A stretch of DNA of 64,000 nucleotides, from contig CAZGKT010000011.1 of assembly GCA_964525605.1 (NCBI GenBank), positions 1-64,000 on the forward strand, given 5' to 3'. The stretch's first letter is position 1. Every line of letters begins with the position of its first letter. The DNA comes from CAVTWJ01 sp964525605 (GTDB taxonomy: Bacteria > Oederibacteriota > Muellerivitia > Muellerivitales > Muellerivitaceae). Shown piece by piece: positions 45,157 through 53,925 of this stretch. A program made the translations under genes and the position numbers. The notes beneath the pieces are model-generated. The model was not told the DNA's origin. It was given only the letters and a program-made list of their open reading frames with translations, and made no database searches.

Positions 45157-46781
45157 TGAAATCTAACCGAGCTTTCAATACTCGCGTCCTAGCCTGTTTG
45201 ACCCTATGGATGAGCGCGGCTGCCATCCTTGCCCAAACTGCTGAGACTGGCGGCATTGTGGACCCCTTTCAATTGGGAGCCTCTGCCCGCATCTTGGGAA
45301 TGGGGGCCGCGGGAGTGGCTTTGACCGGGGATGGCGGAGGAATTCCGCAAAATCCGGCTCTGCTTTCCACTGTTAATCAGGGAGAACTTCTGACATTCCA
45401 CGCGCCTCTTTTCGTGGATACGATCTACGACAGCCTGGGCATTGTCCAACCCCTATCCAACGCATCTGGGATCGCCTTGAGTATCTCTCGTTTGGGAGTG
45501 GACAATATTCTTCAGACGCAGAACAGTATCCAGGCGATCTCAAGCTTTTCGATCCAAGAATGGCAGGCAACCGCAAGCCTAGGAGCCGAAGTTTTTCCGG
45601 GTTTTGGGTTGGGAGTATTGATGAAGGGAGTCCAGGAGCAGATTGCCTCCTACCAGGGGGAAGGGTTTGGCTTGGACGCGGGCCTGATTTACCGTTTTGC
45701 TCAGTCCAACATTGAATATTCCAAAATGGGGCTTTCAAATGTTGTCCTTGGATTAGAGATTGAGAATTTGATTTCCCCCCAAGTTACTCTTTACCAGAGC
45801 CCCGATCAGCCTGCGGAGGTTATTCGCCCCGCTCTGGGTTTCCGTTACGATATTTCCTCTACCGACCGTATTTGGATAGCCCTGGAGGATGAAATGACCC
45901 AGGGAGGAAGCAGTCTCGTGAAGGCGGGTGTCGAATATACTTTTCAAAACACTTTTTTTGTCCGTGCTGGTTTCGACGGGGTCAGTCCCACGGCGGGGGC
46001 GGGTGTGAGTTTGTCGGGGTTTGAACTTGATTACGCTTATAACCAGAGAGACCTAGGAACACTCAACCGTTTTTCTTTGGCTTACCGGTTTGGGCAATAC
46101 ATGGACCCTGTGAAGACCCAAAAAATGGATCTGTTGAAGTGGGTCGCTCAGACTTATGATAAGGACAATGATTACGATGCGGCCCTCAAAGCCTGGACCA
46201 ACGTACAAAAAGAAAATCCTGATGATACTGAGGCCTCTGGAGCCATTCAAAGATTGAAACAGCGCCGGGACCAGCAGGTGGCCGCTCTCATGAAGAAAGC
46301 CCGGCCCGCCATGCAAAAAGGTGATTATGCCGTTGGGATACCGCTCTTAGGCCAGGTGTTGGCTGTGGAGCCGGGAAATGCCGAGGCTAAATCCCTTCTC
46401 AGGCACTTGGATCAAAACAGGGTGATCGAATCTACCTATCTTTCCGGGGTGGAGGCATACCGCCATGAAAATTACAAGGAAGCTGCGGATTACCTGCGAG
46501 AGGTTTATGAGACAAAATCAGATTACCGGGATGTCGCTTATCTTTTAAGGGATGCCGAAAGCCGTTACCAGCCACTGGAGTCGTTGTCGAAGGATCTTTC
46601 AGACTTATATTCCAAGGGAGTTGAGTTTTATATGAAAGGGCAGTACGACCAGGCTATCGCGGTCTGGGAGAAGGTGTTGGTTCGTTCTCCCAATAACCAT
46701 TTGATTGAGAGGAATCTCGAGGAAGCCCGAACCCGCCTGAACGAAGTCGAGTCCCATTCCCACAAGACGGAGACGCCGTGA
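45156..46781 (+). CDS. PorV/UPF0164-like outer-membrane barrel fused to TPR repeats
   Basis: The 541-residue protein has a signal peptide (about 1-26), then the PorV-like opening PFQLGASARILGMGAAGVAL (key residues LGASAR, MGAAG) and a barrel of alternating strands to about 320. From about 325 it is helical with TPR-like units (TYDKDNDYDAALKAWTNV, VGIPLLGQVLAVEPGNAEA, YMKGQYDQAIAVWEKVL). The TPR part would lie in the periplasm and could bind cargo or cell wall. It follows the giant secreted protein with a 1-base overlap and overlaps the kinase/phosphatase gene (GTGA). Confidence 0.82.
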   Translation: MKSNRAFNTRVLACLTLWMSAAAILAQTAETGGIVDPFQLGASARILGMGAAGVALTGDGGGIPQNPALLSTVNQGELLTFHAPLFVDTIYDSLGIVQPLSNASGIALSISRLGVDNILQTQNSIQAISSFSIQEWQATASLGAEVFPGFGLGVLMKGVQEQIASYQGEGFGLDAGLIYRFAQSNIEYSKMGLSNVVLGLEIENLISPQVTLYQSPDQPAEVIRPALGFRYDISSTDRIWIALEDEMTQGGSSLVKAGVEYTFQNTFFVRAGFDGVSPTAGAGVSLSGFELDYAYNQRDLGTLNRFSLAYRFGQYMDPVKTQKMDLLKWVAQTYDKDNDYDAALKAWTNVQKENPDDTEASGAIQRLKQRRDQQVAALMKKARPAMQKGDYAVGIPLLGQVLAVEPGNAEAKSLLRHLDQNRVIESTYLSGVEAYRHENYKEAADYLREVYETKSDYRDVAYLLRDAESRYQPLESLSKDLSDLYSKGVEFYMKGQYDQAIAVWEKVLVRSPNNHLIERNLEEARTRLNEVESHSHKTETP

Positions 46782-49387
46782 AACTGGACCGCCTTTTCCA
46801 AAACTTCCTCTATCTGACGACTCCCGACTCTAAACGCCGAATGTTTAAACTGGAGGTTCCGGCCGAAGAATTGGAGCTTTTGACGATTAAGGATTTCGTC
46901 CAAAGGGTCTGTGATTCGGCGGGATGCTCCCAAAAGGAAACCTCGGGCATAAAGTTGGCGATTGACGAGGCCTGCACCAATATCATCCGCCACGCCTACA
47001 AGGGAAAGACAGACGGAAAAATACGGATGGATATGGGGATCGGCCTGGACGATCTCAAGACCAAAATCACTGACTACGGTAAACCTTTCGATTTCAAGGG
47101 TATCAAGGACCCGGATCTCAACCAATATGTGGATATCGGTAAGAAGGGGGGGCTAGGGATCTGGTTGATCCGGAAGGTGATGTCTCGCGTCACCTACAAG
47201 GCTTATCCCGACCGCAATGAGCTAGTAATGTACCGGAGGCTTTCCAAAGCCCCACCTCCCCAGTTGGGACTGAAAAAGGGCGCTATCTCGGTTTCCATCA
47301 AGTTTACGGTGGGCGCCGTGATGCTGGTGGCGATCTTGTTTGTGGTCTTTTATTTCTCCTTGAGCCGCCATCAAGAGGATCAAGCATTTAAGCAACAGCG
47401 GCAGAATGTGAACTTGGTTCTGGGTTCCCTGGCGTCCGAATCGGGGCAGGGCGTTTCGCGCAAGGACGATCTCGGCCTGGAAAACCTTGTCCGTCAAATC
47501 AAGGCTCAGGACGCGGGCAGGATGCTTGATTACGTTTTTATCGTCGGGTCCGAGGGACTTTACCTGGCCCATTCGGATGTTCGTCTGATTCTACGGCCCT
47601 ACAAGCCTCCCCAGGGGGCAAAGTTCAACCCCAAGGGGGGCATTCAAACCTTCAAGCTGCAAACGCCGGAGGGTGGGCTCAACGATTATGCCGCTCCCAT
47701 CTATTACCAGGGGCAATTTGTCGGTGAGGTCCATGTTGCGGTCACAAATACGACCCTTCAAGAATCAAGCCGGCAGATCAAAAGCGATATCCGAAACCAG
47801 CTTCTGTTCGCCTCTTTCATCATTATGGTGTTCCTCTGGTTGTTGTCCCGCATCATTATCCAGCCTTTCAGAAAGATCCTCGTTGGGATCAATGCCATGT
47901 CCGCAGGCGATATGAACGCAAAAATCGAGCTTAATTCCCAGGATGAATTCGGCCAACTGGCTGGCATTTTTAATGAAATGACCAACAAATTGCAGGAATC
48001 CCAGAAGGGCGTGATGGAACAGGAGCGCATGCAGAAGGAAATGCAGGTGGCCCAGCAGATCCAGCACACCCTTTTGCCCGCCGATTTTCCCCAGGTTGAG
48101 GGATATGAAATTGGGGCCACCTATCGGGCCGCCAAAGAAGTGGGGGGTGACTATTACGATTTCTTCTGGGTGGACCCCACGACCCTGGGTATCGTGGTGG
48201 CGGACGTATCGGGCAAGGGCGTGCCGGGGTCCATGGTTATGACCATGATCCGAACGGCCATGCGTCTGGAGGCGCGCGGAAACAAGAGCGCCTCGGACGT
48301 TCTGGGCAAGGTGAACCGGCACGTAACTTCGGACATGAAGCGGGGAATGTTCGTCACCATGTTCTACATCATCTTGGATTCTCGGACCCGGGCCATTAAT
48401 TTCGCCAGCGCGGGACACAATCCCATGATTTTGTACCGGGGTAAAACCAAGGAAGTTTATTTTCTCAAGCCCAAAGGGTTTCCTGTGGGGATCGATCTTC
48501 CCGAGGAGGAAATGTTCTCCCGTAACCTGGCGCTCCAGAAGGTCAGCCTGGAAAAGAACGACATGCTGGTGATCTACACAGACGGGATCACCGAGGCCAT
48601 GAACGAACAAAAGGACCAGTTTGGCGAAGAACGGCTGGTGAAGGTGATTAAGGAAAATTCACATCTGACACCCCAAGAATTCGTTGAACAGCTGAATCAA
48701 GCTATCGCCCAGTTCACCAAGGGGGCCGAACAAAATGACGACATCACGGTGGTAGCTATTAAAGAGAAAATGAAGGCTGAAGCAGTCGAATTCAAGTTTC
48801 GTAAGAAACTCTTGGACTTGGTCGAGAAGAAGGGGTTGTCTGTTGCGGCAGCTTGCCGCCAGATGAACGTTTCGCCCAATGCGTATTACCGCTTCAAAAA
48901 GATGGTCGCGGACAAGGGCCGGGCCAGTCTCAAACCCATGAGATCGGAACGCAAGGGGGCTGGCATACGGGAATTGACGGTTCCGCAAAGGGATGCCCTG
49001 ATGGCTCTCCTATCCAAAAATCCGGATTTTGGACCGAAGAGGCTTTCCGAGACCCTGAAAAAAACCACAAATCCTCCCATGCGGGTGGATGCGGGACTGA
49101 TTTACGAACACTTGAAGCGGAAGAGCTTGAGCACGATGAGTCAAAGGAAGGCTTTTGCCGCCCTCTCGGGCGACATCGTCATCAACCCTCCCGACGCAGA
49201 GGCCGAACAGGTTGTCCAACAAGTCAAAAAAGTTGTCAAACGACCTAAAAAAGTTATCAAGCGTGTCAAAAGGGATATAAACCAAGTTGAAAAAGTCGAA
49301 AGCGAAGAAGAACAAGCATCGGTTAATAACCATCCAATTGAAACAGATGCCATCTCGGTTGACACCGAGAAACCTGAAAGCTCATAA
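46778..49387 (+). CDS. single-chain partner-switch regulator: HATPase kinase, membrane sensor, HAMP, PP2C phosphatase, HTH tail
   Basis: An 869-residue protein starting at GTG. Residues 25-155 form an RsbW/SpoIIAB-like HATPase with N-box DEACTNIIRHAY (63-74), TDYGKPFD (98-105) and G2-box GGLGIWL (124-130). A helix at 172-195, an extracytoplasmic sensor (196-340, Cache-like), a helix at 342-360 and a HAMP (361-412) follow. The SpoIIE-type PP2C domain (about 425-662) has GGDYYDFF, VADVSGKG, SAGHNP, TDGITEA and QNDDIT, all metal ligands present. The tail (680-790) has two HTH-like parts, SVAAACRQMNVSPNAYYRFKK and FGPKRLSETL...LIYEHLKRK, resembling transposase DNA-binding regions, then a Lys/Val-rich end. 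It could both phosphorylate and dephosphorylate the STAS protein encoded next. Confidence 0.9.
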   Translation: MKLDRLFQNFLYLTTPDSKRRMFKLEVPAEELELLTIKDFVQRVCDSAGCSQKETSGIKLAIDEACTNIIRHAYKGKTDGKIRMDMGIGLDDLKTKITDYGKPFDFKGIKDPDLNQYVDIGKKGGLGIWLIRKVMSRVTYKAYPDRNELVMYRRLSKAPPPQLGLKKGAISVSIKFTVGAVMLVAILFVVFYFSLSRHQEDQAFKQQRQNVNLVLGSLASESGQGVSRKDDLGLENLVRQIKAQDAGRMLDYVFIVGSEGLYLAHSDVRLILRPYKPPQGAKFNPKGGIQTFKLQTPEGGLNDYAAPIYYQGQFVGEVHVAVTNTTLQESSRQIKSDIRNQLLFASFIIMVFLWLLSRIIIQPFRKILVGINAMSAGDMNAKIELNSQDEFGQLAGIFNEMTNKLQESQKGVMEQERMQKEMQVAQQIQHTLLPADFPQVEGYEIGATYRAAKEVGGDYYDFFWVDPTTLGIVVADVSGKGVPGSMVMTMIRTAMRLEARGNKSASDVLGKVNRHVTSDMKRGMFVTMFYIILDSRTRAINFASAGHNPMILYRGKTKEVYFLKPKGFPVGIDLPEEEMFSRNLALQKVSLEKNDMLVIYTDGITEAMNEQKDQFGEERLVKVIKENSHLTPQEFVEQLNQAIAQFTKGAEQNDDITVVAIKEKMKAEAVEFKFRKKLLDLVEKKGLSVAAACRQMNVSPNAYYRFKKMVADKGRASLKPMRSERKGAGIRELTVPQRDALMALLSKNPDFGPKRLSETLKKTTNPPMRVDAGLIYEHLKRKSLSTMSQRKAFAALSGDIVINPPDAEAEQVVQQVKKVVKRPKKVIKRVKRDINQVEKVESEEEQASVNNHPIETDAISVDTEKPESS

Positions 49388-49425
49388 TGAAACGTCTTTT
49401 GGGCTCTTATTAATCCGGAGGAATC

Positions 49426-49788
49426 ATGGACAACATCACGGTGAACGTTGCCGACCATTCCAACTATAAGGATGTTGTCATTTTGACGGTCAAGGGGTTT
49501 ATTGACACCACCACGGCTCCCGAGTTCGAGAAAAAGTTTTTGGGCGTTTTGAACGAAAAAAAATTCAAGTTGATCGTGGACCTGAAGGATGTCAATTACA
49601 TAAGTTCCGCCGGTTGGGGAATTTTTATCAGCGAGATCAAGCGGATTCGAACCCAAAAAGGCGACCTGGTTTTGGTCGGTATGAACCCTGAAGTTGGGGA
49701 AGTTTTTGAACTTCTTGAGTTTAATACTATTCTGAAGTCATATCCCAATATCGAAACGGCCCTGAAAAAGGGGTTTGATAAAGCGTAA
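49426..49788 (+). CDS. STAS-domain anti-anti-sigma factor (SpoIIAA/RsbV-like)
   Basis: The 120-residue STAS protein shows VVILTVKGFIDTTTAPEFEK and the phosphorylation-site loop VNYISSAGWG (Ser near 67). In partner switching the unphosphorylated form binds an anti-sigma kinase; kinase phosphorylates and PP2C restores it. Both activities are predicted in the preceding gene's product, 38 bases upstream. CGGAGGAATC precedes the ATG. No sigma factor gene is adjacent, so the output may be protein-protein. Confidence 0.94.
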   Translation: MDNITVNVADHSNYKDVVILTVKGFIDTTTAPEFEKKFLGVLNEKKFKLIVDLKDVNYISSAGWGIFISEIKRIRTQKGDLVLVGMNPEVGEVFELLEFNTILKSYPNIETALKKGFDKA

Positions 49789-49874
49789 AGGAGCATCCGG
49801 ACCTGGGACGCGAACCGGGAACCCCCGGGGCACCCGTCAACTTATGGATTTGAAGATCCGGAAAATGGACCCCT

Positions 49875-51017
49875 ATGGACAGTAACGCATTCAACTCTCT
49901 CCTGGATATCAACGGTAAACATTTCACGGTCGAGACCAGTTTGCTTCAGGGAAAAAACCGGATTCTTTCCATGGCCCATTTGGATGGAAGGGTCATTTCC
50001 CAGAGAGAATTTGACTTGCCCGAGGGATTGGACGAGGAAGGGAAAAAGCGATTTGCCCAGGAAACCCACAAGAACCGTCTGGTGGAACTGGAATCCATAT
50101 TTCGCCTTAACCGTAAGATTGATGAAAAACCCACCGCCGACGCTTGTTGGAAAATTGGCGTCATCCTTATGTCAAACGGTTTTTACGAGGATGCCCGGCA
50201 ACGTTTCCTGAAAGCCATGGAAATGGAGCCCCAGCACCTCCAGGCTCTCAAATGTTATGGAATCAACCTAACCCTTCTGGATGATTTCGAGGGTGCATTG
50301 GCCGTTCTTAACCACGCCCGAGAGTTGGGCCCTTCTTTTGCCGACATTTATTATCATCTTGGCAATGTTCACCTTTATCGCAGGGAACTGGATGAAGCTG
50401 TCCAATCCTATCTCCAGGCTTTACAGATCAATCCGCGTTATGCCGATGCCAGACTTCGTTTGGCCACGGCATGTGTGGGCTATTTGACCATCGGTGATTT
50501 GAGCGTCAGCGACGGTGGTAAAACAGCTGAATTGGCTGAGAGGGCCAAAACCGAGGCGGAAACTGCGGCAACTCTGAACCCCAAACTCCGGAACCGATCC
50601 TTTATGATGGCCACCGATTATTTGAAAAGCAGAAGGTTTTCCAACGCATTCCAGACTTTTTTGGATGTGCGACCCAGGTTCGTCCCCCGTATCGGGGACG
50701 AAATCATCTTTTTCTTTACCTTGACCCTTCTCTATGGAAGCGAGGGCATTGACCTGCAGATGACCGATCAATACATCGAGAAATTATCAAAAGTCATAGA
50801 AGAATATCCGCATTATGCCGACCTTCATCATCATTTGGGGGTGGCTTATCTAATCAAGTGCCGCTTTGATGTGAGCCGGTCGTTAAAGGAATTTAAAAAG
50901 GCCCTTGATATCAACCCCCAGTTCCAAAAAGCATTGAACAACGCCGAGGATACAGAAGAATTGCATCGTCGCGTGCTGGTTTCACTGAAAAAGGCCATCA
51001 TCGCAAAAGCAAATTAA
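49875..51017 (+). CDS. TPR protein, function unknown
   Basis: The 380-residue cytosolic protein (no signal peptide) has an N-terminal domain of about 75 residues with beta character (LLDINGKHFTVETSLLQGKN, ending in FDLPEG), then TPR units (CWKIGVILMSNGFYEDARQR, HLQALKCYGINLTLLDDFEG, DIYYHLGNVHLYRRELDEAV). The N-terminal segment resembles small PilZ- or 'DUF' regulator caps but is not assignable. It ends the cluster that begins with the giant secreted protein. The Shine-Dalgarno is weak. Confidence 0.8.
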   Translation: MDSNAFNSLLDINGKHFTVETSLLQGKNRILSMAHLDGRVISQREFDLPEGLDEEGKKRFAQETHKNRLVELESIFRLNRKIDEKPTADACWKIGVILMSNGFYEDARQRFLKAMEMEPQHLQALKCYGINLTLLDDFEGALAVLNHARELGPSFADIYYHLGNVHLYRRELDEAVQSYLQALQINPRYADARLRLATACVGYLTIGDLSVSDGGKTAELAERAKTEAETAATLNPKLRNRSFMMATDYLKSRRFSNAFQTFLDVRPRFVPRIGDEIIFFFTLTLLYGSEGIDLQMTDQYIEKLSKVIEEYPHYADLHHHLGVAYLIKCRFDVSRSLKEFKKALDINPQFQKALNNAEDTEELHRRVLVSLKKAIIAKAN

Positions 51018-51059
51018 AATGGGGTTATAAAAAAAAGAAAAAACTGGCTGGAACCGTCC

Positions 51060-51440
51060 TTATTCTTCAGGCACTGAACTCAGGGAATAGTGTTTTTCTA
51101 AAAAACTGACATGATCCGTAGTTGGTTTATCGAAATTGATGCCGTAAGCGAAACGGCCCATCGTTTTCATGGGATTTTTCCTCGACCAAACTACCGTGCC
51201 GGGAAAGGTCATCGTGTGGCTTCCGTCCAGAGAATCCAACTCGAGTCTCAAGGCAGTCTTGTCAACCAGACTTTTATTAGAATAGATCTGGGCCCCGGTC
51301 GAGCTGACGTTGACTAACTGGGCTCGGAAATCGTCTCCGTGAACAGAATTCAAAATACGGCCCTTGATGGATTTAACCATCACGACCCTTTTGTTGGTTC
51401 TTTTGAAATCATCGGGATGAGTCCGGGGAATCTTTTTCAT
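51060..51440 (-). CDS. PilZ domain protein (c-di-GMP binding)
   Basis: The start at 51440 follows GGAG; a much longer in-frame reading to 51890 would overlap gltX and is rejected. The 126-residue protein has the PilZ motifs: a basic KRTNKR segment in place of RxxxR, and VNVSSTGAQI (D/NxSxxG), followed by a beta barrel ending in YGINFDKP. PilZ domains bind cyclic di-GMP. It lies convergent to the TPR gene and divergent from gltX. Confidence 0.85.
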   Translation of the reverse strand: MKKIPRTHPDDFKRTNKRVVMVKSIKGRILNSVHGDDFRAQLVNVSSTGAQIYSNKSLVDKTALRLELDSLDGSHTMTFPGTVVWSRKNPMKTMGRFAYGINFDKPTTDHVSFLEKHYSLSSVPEE

Positions 51441-51557
51441 GTTGGTTCTCCAGGTCAGTTTACCGTTATAGCATATCATCCACCCCCGCTCCTTGGGCGA
51501 TAAAAATCCCTTATGATGAGGGTTCATCTTTAGAAGGAAGAAGAGGTTTGTTTTTTT

Positions 51558-53060
51558 ATGTCTAATGTTCGAGTCCGCTTTGCTCCCAGCCCCACAGGTT
51601 ACCTCCACGTTGGGGGCGCCCGTACGGCGCTTTTTAACTGGCTTTTTGCAAGGCACCTCGGCGGAAAATTTATCCTGCGCATTGAAGACACGGATCGGGA
51701 GAGATCCAAACCCGAGTTTGAGGAAGGCATAATTCGGGACTTGCAATGGCTTGGATTGGATTGGGATGAGGGACCGGGATTGGGAGGCCCCTATGGGCCC
51801 TATCGACAAACCGAAAGAGCTTCTCTTTACCTGGAACAGCTTAAAAAACTTATGGCGGACGCCCATGCCTATCCCTGTTTTTGTACCCATAAAGAATTAG
51901 AGGCTGAAAGGGCTAAGACCCAATCCGAGGGTCAGGGCTACCATTATTCGGGGAAATGCCGATTTATTTCCCAGGCCCAGGCGGACGCTCGTCGTAAGGC
52001 GGGAGAGCCCTTCTCGGTCCGTCTTCGCGTGCCGGAGGGTCGCACCGTATTCCGTGACTTGATCCGGGGAGAGGTGACTGTCGAGCATGCCGAGCTTGAC
52101 GATTTCATCCTGGTACGTAGTGGAGGAGAGCCTACCTATAACTTTGTGGCCGCCGTTGATGACGCCTTGATGAAAATGACGCACGTGATCCGGGGTGAGG
52201 ATCATATTTCCAACACTCCCAAGCAGATCTTGATTTACCAAGCTCTGGGGATGGTTCCTCCCCAATTCGCACATTTGCCCCTGATCTTGGGCGCGGATCG
52301 AACCCCCCTTTCTAAACGGCATGGGGCCAACTCGGTTGGGGAGTTCAAGCGCCAGGGTTACCTGCCTGCGGCCTTGCTCAACTATCTGGCCCTTCTGGGC
52401 TGGTCTCTGGATGGTAAAACCGAACTGTTCACCAAGGCGGACCTGGTTAGGAAGTTCAGTCTGGAGAGGGTTCAAAAGAGTCCTGCGGCATTTGATTACG
52501 AAAAACTCCAATGGCTCAACGGTCACTATATTCGTGAGACTGATCCGGAAACCGTATACCAGCTTTGCCTGGAATATCTTTGGGATGCGGACGCCATTAA
52601 CGGTGATTTCATGCGGCATGGTGGGGAAGCTCTCAAGCGGATGATCACTTCGGTCAAGAGCGGGCTAAAGACCATCTCCGATGTGGGGGGGCAGATCACC
52701 TACTTTTTAGGCGAGGTCCATACCTACGACCCCCAGGGTTTGGATAAGTACATGATCTCTTCGGTGATTCCGATCCTGGAAAAAGCCGCCTTCTTGCTGG
52801 AAGAAACCATGGATTTTACCGCTATGACATTGGAGTCCAAAATGCGGGAAGGGGCTACCGAACTGGGGATTAAATTTGCGGAAATGGTGCATCCCATGCG
52901 GTTGGCGATAACGGGGCGGACTGCCAGCCCCAATTTATTTGAACTGATAGAAATATTAGGAAAAGGACGATGTATCGTCCGAATTCTACGTTTTATCCGG
53001 ATGATTCGAAATGCCCCATCGCCTGGCCACTCGCAGGAAAATGAAGTAAAACCAGCTTGA
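51558..53060 (+). CDS. gltX: glutamyl-tRNA synthetase
   Basis: The 500-residue class I synthetase charges tRNA-Glu (or tRNA-Glx). RFAPSPTGYLHVGGARTALF holds the HIGH-equivalent HVGG (17-20); the KMSKS equivalent is LSKRHG. Zinc-type cysteines near 110-135 (CFC...GKCR) are present. The C-terminal anticodon-binding region ends LAITGRTASPNLFELIEILG. Whether it is discriminating cannot be decided by eye. A strong purine-rich sequence precedes the ATG. Confidence 0.97.
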   Translation: MSNVRVRFAPSPTGYLHVGGARTALFNWLFARHLGGKFILRIEDTDRERSKPEFEEGIIRDLQWLGLDWDEGPGLGGPYGPYRQTERASLYLEQLKKLMADAHAYPCFCTHKELEAERAKTQSEGQGYHYSGKCRFISQAQADARRKAGEPFSVRLRVPEGRTVFRDLIRGEVTVEHAELDDFILVRSGGEPTYNFVAAVDDALMKMTHVIRGEDHISNTPKQILIYQALGMVPPQFAHLPLILGADRTPLSKRHGANSVGEFKRQGYLPAALLNYLALLGWSLDGKTELFTKADLVRKFSLERVQKSPAAFDYEKLQWLNGHYIRETDPETVYQLCLEYLWDADAINGDFMRHGGEALKRMITSVKSGLKTISDVGGQITYFLGEVHTYDPQGLDKYMISSVIPILEKAAFLLEETMDFTAMTLESKMREGATELGIKFAEMVHPMRLAITGRTASPNLFELIEILGKGRCIVRILRFIRMIRNAPSPGHSQENEVKPA

Positions 53061-53136
53061 AAGGGGCTTCGGGAAGGTTGTCAACTTGAAGAGCATGGGT
53101 TAGGTTAGTGTTATTCCATTCGGGTGAGAGGGAGCC

Positions 53137-53700
53137 ATGAACGAAAGTATCGAATTTGTATTCCATCGGGGCGAGAAAAAGGGTCGATTAAAGCCGGTCA
53201 GTCGAAAGGATTGGGCTCAAATCGTGGGTTGGTGGAACGATCCGGAAGTCCGCCGCCTGTTTGATGTCCATTTTGTGGACCAAACTTTTTCCGACGCGGA
53301 AAAATGGTTCGCGCGAACCAACTCGCCGGATGATGAGAAACTTCCCCGATCATTCGTGGTGGAGGTAGACGAGGATGGAAAATGGCTTCCCGTGGGCACG
53401 GCGGAATTTTATAACGAGCGGCCTTCCCACAAGAGTGCCGATTTCGGCTTCCTGATCGGTGATAAGAAATGGTGGGGCATGGGCATCGGCACCGAGGCCG
53501 CACGCCGCATGGTCAGATATGGCCTAGATCAGCTGAAATACAAGCGCATCGGGGCGGTATCGGCAGCTTATAACGTGCGTTCGTTGAATGCCCTGCAGAA
53601 GGCGGGGTTCCAGATCGAGGGAATCCGTAAGAGTTTTGTTCTTCGTGATGGGGAATGGCACGACCAAACTTTGATGTCCGTTGTGAATCCTAAAGTTTAA
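53137..53700 (+). CDS. RimJ/RimL-type GNAT acetyltransferase
   Basis: The 187-residue protein has the GNAT core: an N-terminal WWNDPEVRRLF typical of the RimJ/RimL group, DFGFLIGDKKWWGMGIGTEAARRM with the acetyl-CoA loop, and NVRSLNALQKAGFQIEG. These enzymes acetylate ribosomal protein N-termini, nucleotide sugars or polyamines; the target here is unknown. GAGAGGGAG precedes the ATG. Confidence 0.86.
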   Translation: MNESIEFVFHRGEKKGRLKPVSRKDWAQIVGWWNDPEVRRLFDVHFVDQTFSDAEKWFARTNSPDDEKLPRSFVVEVDEDGKWLPVGTAEFYNERPSHKSADFGFLIGDKKWWGMGIGTEAARRMVRYGLDQLKYKRIGAVSAAYNVRSLNALQKAGFQIEGIRKSFVLRDGEWHDQTLMSVVNPKV

Positions 53701-53816
53701 AAATTTTATCTTTTTAGCCTACGATTGAAATCTGTTTTGACCATCGCCGCGACTGACGGCGAACAGTCGATTTCAATGTTTAAAGGGAAATAGGGCTGTG
53801 TTAAAATCCCACCCCC

Positions 53817-53843
53817 GCTAAAAAGGGCCGTGCTCTTTTTAGC
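53817..53843 (+). other. inverted repeat upstream of tRNA-Gln
   Basis: GCTAAAAAG and CTTTTTAGC pair as a 9-base stem. The overlapping pair GTGCT (53830-53834) and AGCAC (53841-53845) is a mutually exclusive alternative. It may be a processing signal or weak terminator before the tRNA. Confidence 0.45.
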
Positions 53844-53851
53844 ACTTTGTT

Positions 53852-53925
53852 TGGGAGATCGTCTAATGGTAGGACAGCAGATTCTGGATCTGCTTATCTA
53901 GGTTCGAATCCTAGTCTCCCAGCCA
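53852..53925 (+). tRNA. tRNA-Gln, anticodon CTG
   Basis: The 74-base gene folds as a cloverleaf: a 7-base acceptor (TGGGAGA with TCTCCCA), the D arm with GTCTAATGGTAGGAC, a GCAGA/TCTGC anticodon stem with loop TTCTGGA, and a CTAGG/CCTAG T arm with TTCGAAT. The anticodon CTG (53884-53886) reads CAG. The CCA end is encoded. The overall sequence is close to bacterial tRNA-Gln. Confidence 0.97.

Noticed and set aside
48801..49160. Transposase remnant inserted after the PP2C domain
   Set aside because: The HTH-like segments are in frame with the regulator, no inverted repeats or target duplications flank them, and no catalytic domain is present; treated as a fused domain instead.
51441..51890. 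Long N-terminal extension of the PilZ gene
   Set aside because: It would overlap gltX by over 300 bases on the opposite strand, and the ATG at 51440 has its own GGAG.
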